Origin: Lineus longissimus
Taxonomy: Eukaryota; Nemertea; Pilidiophora; Heteronemertea; Lineidae
DNA length: 64,000 bases
NCBI RefSeq assembly: GCF_910592395.1
Contig: NC_088316.1
Coordinates: 11,470,001-11,534,000 of the forward strand
Direction: 5' to 3'
Numbering within the stretch: the first letter of the stretch is position 1; each line of letters starts with the position of its first letter. The notes beneath the pieces were generated by a model. That model was given only the letters and a program-made list of their open reading frames with translations, was not told the DNA's origin and ran no database searches. The translations under genes were made by a program, and so were the position numbers. Positions 43,768 to 55,300 of the stretch are shown one piece after another.

Positions 43768-45449
43768 GATAGTTACCTTGAAGCTAAATGCGGACTACCG
43801 AACATTATACTCCCAGACGCAGTTGAATCGGCCCTTTATCTCTCCACCTATTCATGAGTAAGCAAAAAGAGGATGAAGAAATCGGGCTGCCTCGGGTGGC
43901 TATTACCTGCAGAAATAGGCCTCTTATAACATTATTTCTAGCAAATAGTTACCGTCGTTCTGTCACCAGCGTCTCACCTTGGGGTTTTATTGACGTGCAT
44001 GGCCGTCAAGGGTTGGCTGTCCTAAATTACACAATCCCACTTTCGGATACATTGAAGTAAAAATTGTTTGGAATGTGTGTTTGTGTTGAAATTTTGGAAC
44101 TATATATGTAATACCGTGTCTTTAGTTCATCGGTTGAGTAAGTGGAAGATAACATGTATTGAAAAGGTTTTAACCTTGCATTGTAGTTTAGAGTAACTCT
44201 TAAGATTGGAGGCTTTCGACCAGCAACCAGGGGTCAGTCTTCGTAACTCTCAAAAATCACTTTTCTGCAAGAGTTCTCCAAGTTAGTCAGGGCAGACTGT
44301 ACACACATGTAACAGTTCTCTTCTTGAGGCATGGGAAATTTCAGAGAGGGGTGTCCACTATTGGGCCAACCCCTTGTCTGCTATTGCCCCGCTATTCCCT
44401 ATCAGCTCAGCATGCAAGGTACATGTTTTGTGACTGTGTTGGAACTGATCATTCATTCCATCAATCAAATGGAAATTGCCATTGTCACAATTCACATCAA
44501 TTAAGTGGATTTATGTGGTGTCACCAACTGATGAAATGTCACCAAATTGTATGCGTTTTTTATTTTCACAACCATAATGAAACGGCCAAGGACCATTGTG
44601 CTCACCGTATATATATTTGGTGGTTAGGAATTCATCCCGGTTAAGAAACATGCAACATGTATAGTATATAGGTCAAACCAAAGTCGGTATGGAATGTGAT
44701 GTATCGCTGCTTGGAGTACCTACCATAAAAATATCATCGAAAACAAGACACTAATAAGCGAGATATTGCACTTTTTAGTGAAGAATCAGATCGGATCCAA
44801 ATTCGGTGTCGTAGGGAGTCATGTGTACCAAATTTCAAGTTCATAGCTTTAGCGGTTAAGAAACGTGCCATAGTTACACTTTAGCGGCCAATTCACACCA
44901 TTTTGACCTCTGTGACCTTGAAAATTAGGTGAAATCAAAAACCCGTATATATATATATGTGATGTATCCTTGCTAGGAAAACCTACCATAAAAAATTATC
45001 GAAAACGAGTCACTCATAAGGGAGATATCACACTTTTTAGGTTTCCACTTCTGGCCCCCTGGTGGCCAAGTGAAGAATTTGATCGGACTGAAATTTATTG
45101 TCAGAAGACACCTGACCTGACCTCGTCAGATGAAGGGTCGAATCCTCAACTGTAAAGTTTGTGGGTTGCATTGTTGGAACCCATGCACAAATTATAACGC
45201 CAAGTGTTCCAGAGAACGCCAACAGCTCCCCTGCCACCATTAAGAGGCGAACAGCTTGTCGAGATGAATGCCACACACGACAATGCAGTACCAGCACCAG
45301 TAGGAGCAGAGCCAGTTCAATTAAGCAAGATGAGAAAGTATGAACTTTCCCTATATTAACCTCGAGCATGCTTAGCAGAGCTCAAAATCTCAGGTTTGTT
45401 AGTGGTCTGAAATATTGATCAGATTTTCATCAAGTTCACAAAGGAACTA
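43768..45449. other. Intergenic stretch with a dispersed direct repeat
   Basis: GTGATGTATC ... ACCTACCATAAAAA ... ATTGCACTTTTTAG at about 44696-44785 recurs in diverged form at 44958-45042, suggesting a duplicated repeat element. Open frames at 43854-44060 and 45161-45343 have no clear support. Confidence 0.4.
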
Positions 45450-45950
45450 GGAAATGTGCTTCTATCAGATTAGTGCAATTTGTTCTATATTATTATAAGA
45501 TTATAGAGAAATCCTCTCCAAACACATCCAACTCCTCAATTAACATCAACAACGAGACTGCAGTAGAACACCACCCACACTTCGGTATAGAATTCAACAA
45601 AGAACTCTCATGGATCCTTCCCATTACCAACACAGTGAACCAAGCTGGCAAGACCCTTTGGTTTTTGTGAAGGAACTTTTGCAGAGCCGAGCAACTTAAA
45701 GACGACACGTACAAAGTGCTGGTCCAACCAAAAATTCAGTATGTGGCAAGCAAATGGGACACTCACCTCAAGAAAGATGTGGCAAAATTAGTAGCAGTAC
45801 AAAGCAGACAAGCAGCTATCAATCTTCCAAAACCATCAACAGCCACCATAAAAGCTACATGGGGAACCGACAGAATGCTCTATGATCGGACATCATTCAA
45901 AGCAATAGGAAACCTTACAAGAACAGCTTTATTCCCTACACCATCGTAGA
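45450..45950 (+). pseudogene. CR1/L2-like LINE RT C-terminal remnant
   Basis: The translation has FGIEFNKELSWILPI, then NQAGKTLWFL and, after a stop, RNFCRAEQLKDDTYKVLVQP followed by QYVASKWDTHLKKDVAKLVA. These match the conserved LGV...LSW, K.LGFLRRNL and YASSVWDP stretches that follow the RT domain in CR1/L2-type elements. At least one in-frame stop is present. Confidence 0.7.
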
Positions 45951-46136
45951 ATTAACTTTGGATCACACCAATGGGTCTATTCGAGTCCCCGTTCTCCGCC
46001 GTTCCGGAGCAAACCAAGGACAGCCAAACGTTCTCCCCGAGTGTCGAACTGTGGGGAACAGGTAAATACTGTTGTCATAGCTACACTTCTGCAAACACGG
46101 GAAAACCCAGCTGTCAAATTACTTACGTAAACAAAC

Positions 46137-46910
46137 ATGGCGTTTCGTTCTTTGATTCTTGAGGAATTTCTTGATATTTTTATTGATGAAGATGAATGTA
46201 ACGATGAAGATCATGAAATTTTCATTTTGGTACTAAGTGGTGTATTGGGGTTGGATGCGAGAGTGTGAAGACAACGGATGGCGCAGTTTGCAGAAGAAAA
46301 AGTGGCATCGATAGGAGAGTCTGAATTCCAGAGTCACTTCAGATTAAGCACCAACACATCTCTTTTCATGTGTGAGTACCTTGAGCTCCATCTGCTGCCT
46401 AAAGCCCGTGGAGGTTTCGACGTTGTTCCCCCCAAAAAGCAGCTTCTACTATTCATCGATTACATCGCAAATGAGGGGACCGCGATGAGGACTCTGGCAG
46501 TGCTTTTTGGAATTTCTGAGAGCACTGTGGAGAAGACTGTATAGTCATCGATTACATCGCAAATGAGGGGACCACGATGAGGACTCTGGCAGTACTTTTT
46601 GGAATTTCTGAGAGCACTGTGGAGAAGACTGTATATGAAGTGTCGAAGGCAATATGCAAGCGAAGAGAAAGATTCATCAGATGGCCCAATGCTTGATTCA
46701 AAGGTTGATATCCTCAGTATTCGAGGGAAACTGCGACTTTCCAGGAGTATCAGTTGTGGAGGCCATCGATGGTACCCACATAAAAGTGTCAAACGTCTTG
46801 GGAGGGTTACCACTGAGTATGTGATTCGGAAAAAGTTTCCCCCAGTCCAGCTCCATCTTGTGGTCGATGGCCTGCAACTGATTAACAACTCGTTTGTTGG
46901 ATGAAGAAAA
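46137..46910 (+). pseudogene. PIF/Harbinger (HARBI1-like) transposase, broken
   Basis: An ATG at 46137 opens an acidic N-terminus, stopped by a TGA near 46267. The next frame gives SEFQSHFRLSTNTSLFMCEY, KQLLLFIDYIANEGTAMRTL and VLFGISESTVEKTV, the helix-turn-helix part of Harbinger transposases. A 92-bp tandem duplication (46453 and 46545) causes a frameshift. Afterwards EAIDGTHIKVSN, carrying the first catalytic Asp, is readable. Later catalytic residues were not found. It is clearly inactive. Confidence 0.8.
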
Positions 46911-46959
46911 CAAAGTCTTTGAATTCCACTACTGAGGCAATGAATCAGAAATGGTGGTT

Positions 46960-47640
46960 TTTTGATTATTCTGATTGTAGACGGTAGAATCTCACCGTGC
47001 CGGCATGACGGAGGGGCAGCCAGCCCAGAATCTTTCTGGTTGAGGCTGTCTCATCTCCGTTACCTTGTCGGCCAAACAAATGAGCAGCCAAGCCCGATTT
47101 TCTGGCCAATTCGGTATGGTTGCGACACGTCCATCTCTCTAACAGTGTTGGCATGACATGCGGAGGTGGCCCCTAAACTGATAATTAATTTTGTCTCCTC
47201 AAGGCTACTGGTTGTGACGAAGTAAACACTTCTAAGTGTGAACAGAAAACTTATCAAAGTCATCACCGTGTTGGCAAGACGCTGTGGGAGGTGTTGGGCC
47301 AGGCTTGATGGCAGTCTCATCTCTCACATCGTGTGGGCAAGACGGCAATGTTGCCAGGTCCCATTCGGCCTGTGGTTCTGACTGTCTCGAATCTCTTACC
47401 GTGTCGGCAAGACGGTGGAGCTGCAATGGTCGATCGATTTAGTCTGATTGGGTCTGTCACAATACGCTCACTGTGTCGGCAAGACAGCGGAGCTGCCGTG
47501 GCCGATTCAATCTTGTTGTGACATTCTCATTTCTCTTACCCACTTTGAAAGACGGTTCTATCTGCCAGGTCCAATCTGTGGCTGTTCCATCTCTCCCACA
47601 ATTTGTGCGACAATATGGAGCAGCCAGGGCTGGTCTGGTT
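46960..47640. repeat. Degenerate tandem repeat with GTGTCGGCAAGACGG motif
   Basis: A unit of roughly 80-90 bp containing TCTCTTACCGTGTCGGCAAGACGGNGGAGCTGC is repeated about 7 times with heavy divergence (46998, 47057, 47140, 47262, 47330, 47398, 47470). A further copy occurs at about 48074. No protein family recognised on either strand. Confidence 0.6.
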
Positions 47641-47819
47641 ATGATCGTCCCTCCCACATCTCTCCTTGAATCGTTGGAAAGTATGAGTCGCCGCATCGCA
47701 CTACTGAACCTTCACAAACGTGCCATCCGCGTTTATAAGGATCCCTGTTTTGCGAGTTTCACCTTTCACACCTGTAGAATCAGCTGCCCTACTCTTGTCG
47801 AAGTCATTAGCTAGCACTG

Positions 47820-48050
47820 ATACGCCTTCAAGATTGGTTGTTCCCCCAACACATCAATGCCTTCAGTACGAGCACTTATCTGTCTTTTAGATAGAGTGTT
47901 CCCTCTGGACACCATTGCCCAGAGCAAGCACTCAGTGATCTGTCTTCAAGGTAGATTGTTCCCCGCTTCACCAACACCTGGAGCTCAGACTAATATGTCT
48001 TCAAGACGGATCATTTCCCAAATACATCATTGCCTATCATGCCAAAGTTA
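47820..48050. repeat. Degenerate ~60-bp tandem repeat
   Basis: Units share ATCTGTCTTCAAGGTAGATTGTTCCC and an ACACCATTGCC-like segment, at about 47822, 47877, 47937 and 47992. Confidence 0.5.
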
Positions 48051-50520
48051 TTAGCTAGCACTAATCTGATCTTTCACGGCTTTGGCAAGACGGCGGGGCA
48101 GCCATGAAGGTCCCATTCCCACTATGAATAAGTCTTTTAGGACTGTTACCAGGTTCTGGTCACTTTAAAAGCGAGTCGTTCCTCCCCAGATCCCTACAGT
48201 GAAAAATCAATACTACACAAAACGTATAGAAGACGTACCGCAGGCTAACCATGGGAGAAATGCCGATAGAATCGCACTGCTATATATACGTCGTGGTATG
48301 TATCGTATGTTGGGTAAAGAGAAACTGCTGATCAAACCAGGTTTGACTTAATGGATGACGTATCAGCAGTCGCTGGTTTGGGGTTCCAGTTTATAAATCG
48401 TCCCCCTGTTTTCTTTCGGGGAAAAAATCAATGGCACAGAATGGTATAGCCTCAAATTAGTTTTGATTTTAGGCAAATGCCTAGTTCCAATGTCTTAATT
48501 CAGATGGCAGCACCTGAGAGTGACAAAGACTTGTAAAGGTGTGACAAATGTCATACGGATTTACCGTGGCTCTTTGTTGTATATCTGCTGGGAGGACAAT
48601 TTTTCTTCAGAAATGTCTTTTGCCAATCAGACAGTAGACCGGCCTGGCCCTTCCCTCCAATGGATTGTTCCATTTCGCTATACCTGGTGCGCCTTGGCCC
48701 CAATGATGTGCCATTCCTCTGATCTGCAAGGTGTGTTGAGTTCTCCATGGTGCATCATGTCTCTGCTGGATGTGCCCAACCCACTTCATTGCGCACCATG
48801 TTGATACAGGGTATACCAAGTCTTCGCTGGATGTGCAATGCCCCTTTACTAGGCGCGCATACTCTGTCTGATCTGGATGTGTACTGGTCAGAATGCCCCA
48901 GTTGATAAAATGTTACAATCTTGCCCTCGGCAAACAAGAAACTGGTCAACAGTTCGTACTACAGAGCCCAAAAAGAGTACGAGGTAAATGAATAGCTTAA
49001 TTTATGAATAGCTTTTTTGTGGTTGTGGAAGTGTTCTCTGTCCCAACTGATTGTTACGTTCTGTACCTTAAGTACTTGTGCCAGCTGATAGCCCTGTTGA
49101 TTGCGATAGTGCCATGTTTGTGTTAGTCTCAGCTTTTTAAGGTCGTGTTTTGTGTGTGTCAGTCATGCTTGGAATGACTAGAGTCTTATTTGAAAGACTG
49201 TGGAATGACTAACAAGCTGTGATAACATCAGAGGCTTCTGTAATGGGAGGTGCTGTCTCATTGTGCCCTTGAAGACAGTCACATCCCAACATCAGCATCA
49301 TTGCACTAGGGACAACACCAGGGGCTATACTGTAACGACAATGACATATTCTGTAAGACAGTCACAACCTGACCATAGAGACACTGTCATATTTACTGGG
49401 GACAACGCTATGCCCCCATGTCAATTGTAGTTTTTTATTAATTCTTGCTGTATGTAATGGATAGAGCTGCTGCCTCATTAATGTGCTCTTGACAGCAGTT
49501 ACATCCTCGTCATAGAGACAACAGCACATGTCCTAGGGACAACAACTGTGCCAGCCAGCGCTGCAATGGATAGAGCTACTGTCGCGCTCTTGAAGAGAGT
49601 AAAACAATCTTCCAGCTGGACGAGTGGATGAGCATGCAGAGCCATCTAGTGTCAAAAGGTGACACTAAACGAAAACTGTCTCGAGCTTCTGGCAGAGCTT
49701 GAAGAAGACACGATAGTGTCGAACGCTAGTCTCAAAAAAATTCTATGTCGATCTACAAAAAATGTTATTTTATGCTTTCTTTCAGATATTATTCATCTTG
49801 ATCGACACAGCATCTTCCTGTTCTCATCTCCAGCTTAGTGCATCCGTACGGGTGTATCTGTACGGAACAGGAGTGTCATTTGGGTGTTTTTGAACGATAC
49901 TCTGGCCATGGCCACTCTCTGTCAAATAAACTTGCAACTTGAGGTGCTACCAGTTTATACTTCAGCCGACTGATCTTGCCAAACGGTTTAGGGAGTTGCA
50001 CCTCCAGTCACTTTTATTACACCAAGACAACATCACAACGGACCACAGAAGTGAATGTCAAGTGAACTTTTGCACCACCAGACTATGCCACGGACCACAT
50101 AAGCAAAGGCTCATCTACTGTGTGCATGTCTCAGCTTAATGTGGCTGCAACATCTCACTATAGTATGTATCACTTTCCAATGCGGATACTTTGTTCTAGT
50201 CGATGATGTATTCGATACAAATTCTATGTCTATGGACAAAGCACCAACAAAATTAGACATACAATTATGGCAAAGACAATTTACTAAAAACATGCTTTAT
50301 TTCCAAGAGATAAGACCTACAAAATTCAAACTAGCACCAAAACTTTCATTTTTGTACACTTTTAATGAAACAGATAATACAAGTGAAACCTGTTTATATC
50401 GGGTAATATCTGGCACCATTTTAACAACCTCTTTATGTACACTTTATGTACACATGAACCTCTTTATGTACACATGAATATCTGTTGCGCCCCCTATATA
50501 AAAAATCTGCACTATTTACA
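48051..50520. other. Intergenic stretch with degenerate repeats, no gene recognised
   Basis: Between about 49240 and 49600, GACAGTCACATCC, CATAGAGACA and CTAGGGACAACA recur at roughly 85-90 bp spacing, again a degenerate tandem array. CCAACCCACTTCATTGCGCACCATG and GCTGGATGTGC repeat near 48760-48830. At 50430-50470 GTACACATGAACCTCTTTAT is duplicated. No coding region is supported. Confidence 0.4.
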
Positions 50521-50523
50521 CTA

Positions 50524-52277
50524 CAGGGTGTCCCAGAAAAAACCTAATCCTCAAAGTAATGGGATAATATGACCAAGTTGCGGACTACATGGCCAAAATC
50601 ACGTTTTTACCATAAAGTAGAAGCAAAATGCTTTCCAATGATACCTTGAGGACATTTCTCCAGTCAAGCATGACTGAGCACCACTGCTTTGAAAATGGTA
50701 TGTCAAAATCCACTTGTTTCAGTTGGGAGTCCGAACATGAAGAAAGAAACCAAGACTTTTATCAATTGAGGATATTAACATTTTTTAATCAATAATTACA
50801 CAGTTTATGCACCAACACCCTCCACGTGTCCACCTCCCCTTTCAATGCAAGGTTCACAACGGCGGTGCATGTCAGCCACAGCTCTTCTCACCATTGCTGG
50901 ATCTTGGCACAAGATGTCGACTTCGTGTTCAATGCGAGCTCGTAACTCTTGGATGTTAGGCGGTGGACTGGTGTAAACTTTGTTTTTTAAATACCCCCAC
51001 AAGAAAAAGTCACAAGGGGTCAAATCCGGTGACCGGGCCGGCCATTCGATAGGATGGTTCAGAGCAATTACTCGGTCCTGAAAAAGTTCCCGCAAGCGAT
51101 TCCGGACAGCAATGAGTCTGTGGGCAGGTGCACCGTCCTGTGCCCACCACAGTTGTCGGAAGACACCAGGTTGGAAATCAACTGCAGCTGGGGCACAACA
51201 TCTTGGTTGATCATTGTCAGGTATGCTTGACCATTCACATTGCGTTGAAAGAAGAATGGTCCGATAATCGTACCATTACCACACAGTCCTATCCAAACGG
51301 TGATCTTTTCTCGGCTCATGTTTTTCTCGAAGTTGAAATTGGGGGGGATGTCTCATAGGCGCATATTCAACACAGTTATGGGTGTTAACTTGTCCATTCA
51401 TGGAAAATCCTGCTTCATCACCAATCGTCAATCACTCGAGAAACCTTTCATTTCTCCGTCATCGCTCAAGGAACCATTCAGCAAAACGTAGTCTTCTCCC
51501 CAGGTCCGCAGGCAAGATTTGATGACGAACGAGCATTCGATAAGGATGGAAATTCAGGTCAAGCTTGGTTATGCGATTGAACGATGAGTGGGCGATTCCA
51601 AGTCCATTTCTCCTGCTACTGGTTCCCCTTGGATGCTCAAGAAGTTGCTGTCGAACTGCGGCAATGTTATCTTCAGTTCGCACCGTGCGTTGTCTACCTG
51701 AATGGCCCTTGTTCAGATTGAGGCTTGTTCCATGTTCTCGGTACTTCTTCACAATTGCCCAGATTGTCGTCTTTGCTGGCGGATCCCTATCAGGGAAGGC
51801 TTCCCTAAATGCATCTTGAGTAGCTTGTAGGCTCTTGTTTTCAAGGAATTTTGTTACAACAAACACTCTTTGCTCACTGGTAAGTTGCACCATGTTGCTG
51901 GCTTGATGTTCTGTTGTTAATAGACCCATCCTTCACCAATTGCCTACATAGCTTACTCAAGAAATCATTGCATAACTTAAAAATTATGTAAGTTAACCTT
52001 CTCTCATGAAGGTTATTGTCCCTGTCTTCCAGGTCAAGTGTGACAGTGAGTGCACATTCCATTTCACTGGTTCATCCCAATTGAAACAAATGCGTTTGGA
52101 CACACCATTTTCAACACAATGGTGCTCTCTGATGCACGACTGGAGGAATGTCATGAAGGTATCATTGGAAAGCATTTTGCTTCTACTGTACAGTAAAACG
52201 TGATTTTGGCCATGTAGTCCGCAACTTGGTCATATTATCCCATTACTTCAGGATTAGGTTTTTTCTGGGACACCCTG
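50524..52277 (-). mobile_element. Tc1/mariner superfamily transposon (mariner-like), degenerate
   Basis: The inverted ends CAGGGTGTCCCAGAAAAAACCTAATCC (left) and its complement (right) extend with small differences for over 150 bp (both include GGGATAATATGACCAAGTTG). A TA lies at each side (50522-50523 and 52278-52279). The transposase is on the minus strand, 51929-50805, broken by frameshifts. The right end is 44 bp from the parkin stop codon, so the element sits in or just beyond the parkin 3' UTR. Confidence 0.9.
50805..51929 (-). pseudogene. Mariner-like transposase, frameshifted
   Basis: The N-terminal frame (51929-51459) has the HTH region (LTSEQRVFVVTKFLENKSLQ, KTTIWAIVKKYREHG) and RRLRFAEWFLER. 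Downstream, DEAGFSMNGQVNTHN carries the first catalytic Asp, WAQDGAPAH the second, and SPDLTPCDFFLWGYLKNKVY the third. I count 41 residues between the second and third Asp, which suggests the DD41D subgroup. At least two frameshifts separate these blocks. Translation order and the inverted repeats agree. Confidence 0.82.
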
Positions 52278-52321
52278 TAGTGTTGGCTGGGTCTACTCTG
52301 GCATTGACTTTGCACCATCTC

Positions 52322-55300
52322 TCAGCCAAACCAATGTTCTCCTTGGCAGTCTAGATTCCATTCCGTCTGACAAAGCCAACACCAGTCAAACTTGCACCGT
52401 GGACATACCATGTGCATACAGCCACCTGTTAATATAAGGAAAAAGAATAAATCCAATTAGAAAATGCAACCTGCTTGATCAAATTCATCAGCTTGAAGGA
52501 GGGAATTGGAAGAACAGATCAGAGATTGACCCTTTTTTGACGAATAAGTGCCGTACCTCCCATGAAATCCCCAAGTTAAATGCAGCCTACTGACACTTTA
52601 AGTACAATTACAGTAGAACCTCTCTATTGAGGACACCCTCAGGACGAGCAAATGATGTCCTTAACAGAGAGGTGTCCTGATTATGGAGGTCAAATTGAAT
52701 GGAAAGTACCAATTTGGGACTAAAACTGGTGTCCTTAATAGAGAGGTGTCTGCTAAGGGAGGTTCCACTGTAATTGATATTCTAGGTGAAGAACAGAAAT
52801 ACACTGTATAGAGTCAAAGAAACACATTAAGTATTTGAGAGACTCACCACTTTTCTCCACTCTTACTTTACAGGCAGTATTCGGACAAGGACGAGTTGTG
52901 TCATGTATTGTGTGTTGGCTGGCGGCCTCCCACTGTGCTCTCACTGCATGCTCAGGATCAACTCGAAACTCCTAGCATGGAAAAAAGAAACATTTACGGC
53001 ATATCTGCAGTCTTCGTATTCACTGACCGATCTTCAATTCTTACATCACAGTTCTAATTACATTCAATGTAAAGTACAAACATGAACGACAACAGTTACT
53101 AAAGTTTCCTTCGAATAAACCTCAGGAGTTTGAGACACGACTGAGTGTAGAGTGTAGCATCAAGGGTTATTTATAAAAGTGTCAGGTAGATTCATTCGTT
53201 TTTTTAGCCATCATTGCCACCTCAATACATGTCGTGTTTCTAAATCAACATCACACACACCAAGAATAGATTAAGAGGTGCTTGCATACATGTATACTCA
53301 CATTCATTAAAGAACTAGCAGCTTCAATCCTCGACTGGCAGCTCCCTTCGTGATATGCTTCGAGACAGTGCCGACAGAACACAAACTGCAATGCCAAGAA
53401 AGCACGTAAAGTAGAACCTCTCTATTAAGGACACCCTCAGGACTGACAAGTGCTGTCCTTAATAGAGAGGTGTCCTGATCAGAGAGGTCAAATTGAATGG
53501 AAACAACCAATTTGGGACCAAAACTAGAGTCCTTAATAGAGAGGTTATCCTAATAGAGAGGTATCCGCTAAGGGAGGTTCTACTGTATACCTGCAGCAAC
53601 AAAGAAAATACTCTCAGTGACACACGAAGAGCATAGGTATACCCAGAGGGCACTCAAAGGGTGAAATTGACCGAGAATTGCTCTAAAGCTGACATCTTCA
53701 AAACTGACCATGAACCAGGTCTGGCCTACCGGTAAACTAGATTTTCTGAGCACGGCAAAATGGCAGCCTCTACTTTGAAGCTCGAGTACACTGTACTTGT
53801 GTCAGCAAGTTTTTTAAGGCAAAATTTATTTTGCAAGACATCGGTGATGCACATAATCCCACTTGAACACTTACACCACAACCTCGTAGACCTTCACTTT
53901 CACATTCAATTCGTCTCTGGCCCTCCTCATGTAGCAGCCCTTGCCCACACCCAGGCCTGGGACACAGCACCCCACCCATCTTCAGGAGACACTCCTCTGT
54001 CCCAAATCTCTGGTAACGGTCATAGTCGTCTGCTCCAAGAATGCGGAAGTGGTGAATCTCTTTTATCAGAGACTTATCACATCCAGCTAAAAGATAAAGA
54101 AAACTAACTTTAATGTATAAGTACAATGATTTTATCAACACAAAACATACGATACTAAAGCGGGCAAATTCGTTTTTCAAGAAGTTATAGTTACCTGGAC
54201 ATAGTAAAGTATATCCCAACTCCTCACTATGTATAAAAGCTCTTTCGTTAAGCTTTGTGATGCAGTAGGTAGCAAAGCAGTCCAGGCACATACTGTGACC
54301 ACTTTCACAGGGGAAGACCAGGACAGGACTTCTGTAAAGGAAAGATGGTCCAATCAATACGTTACTCAAGAAACTGATGAAGAAACAAGACAAAGTACAG
54401 TAGAACCTCTCTATTAACCCTCGGGACTGACAAGAGCTGTCCTTGATAGAGAGGTGTCCTGATTAGAGAGGTCAAGTTGAATGGAAACTACCAATTTGGG
54501 ATCAAAACTAGTGTCCTTAATAGAGAGGGTGTCCTTAATAGAGTGGGTGTCCTTAATAGAGAGGTGTCCACTTAGGGAGGTTCTACAGTACATCACATTT
54601 TCACAACTACAGGACAGGAACAAATCATCAAATGTTTGATTACATCATCATAATTGTCTTGGACTTCTGGTCGCTACAACACAAAGAGTTCAGCGGCGAG
54701 TCCAAGAGATTATAATACTGATAGCCAATTAGATGAGAAATTCATACTTCAAAATAACCAGTTTTGAATGGGAAACTGAGAACTAATGAAATTTGCCAAA
54801 TACTACAATACAGCTATTGATCGTTGTATAATTTTGAGAAATTTTGGAGCCAGAAACAAAGTTTTCACAAATCAATTCATACACTGTATCCATACAAGTG
54901 ATACAAGGGACATCCATTATATTTGGCTTGATCAGGTGCAGAACCAAAGCTGTCTCCTCTGTGTCCTCCGACACATGGCCAGAGCATTTGAAGTAAAATT
55001 CCTGAGAGGAAAACAAACAAAATGATTAGCAATTTGCAGGAGCAATAACTTAGTTATCATCGAAAAGGGGAGTAAGGTCAGGTTGGCTATAGTCCAGTCG
55101 TAAATGTTTTATCCTTTGGGGCTCTGGAGCACAAAGCACATGTAGCTCGATTTCTTTTAAGGTTGGTTTTTATTAAGCTTTGCTGAGCAACTGAACATGC
55201 TTTTGATGTTCAGCATGACGTCAGTGCAGAAAGGAAAAAATGTTTTTTTTCAATATAATTCCTAAAGACCAGTACTTACAGCCTTGTTCCCATCACAGTT

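Noticed and set aside
45037-45369. Minus-strand frame with hydrophobic segments (ELALLLLVLVL), possibly a membrane protein exon
   Set aside because: The plus strand is open over the same bases, no convincing splice sites frame it, and no family is recognised.
53760-54107. Plus-strand frames across the parkin exons (also 55527-55982)
   Set aside because: Antisense shadows of parkin exons and MITEs.
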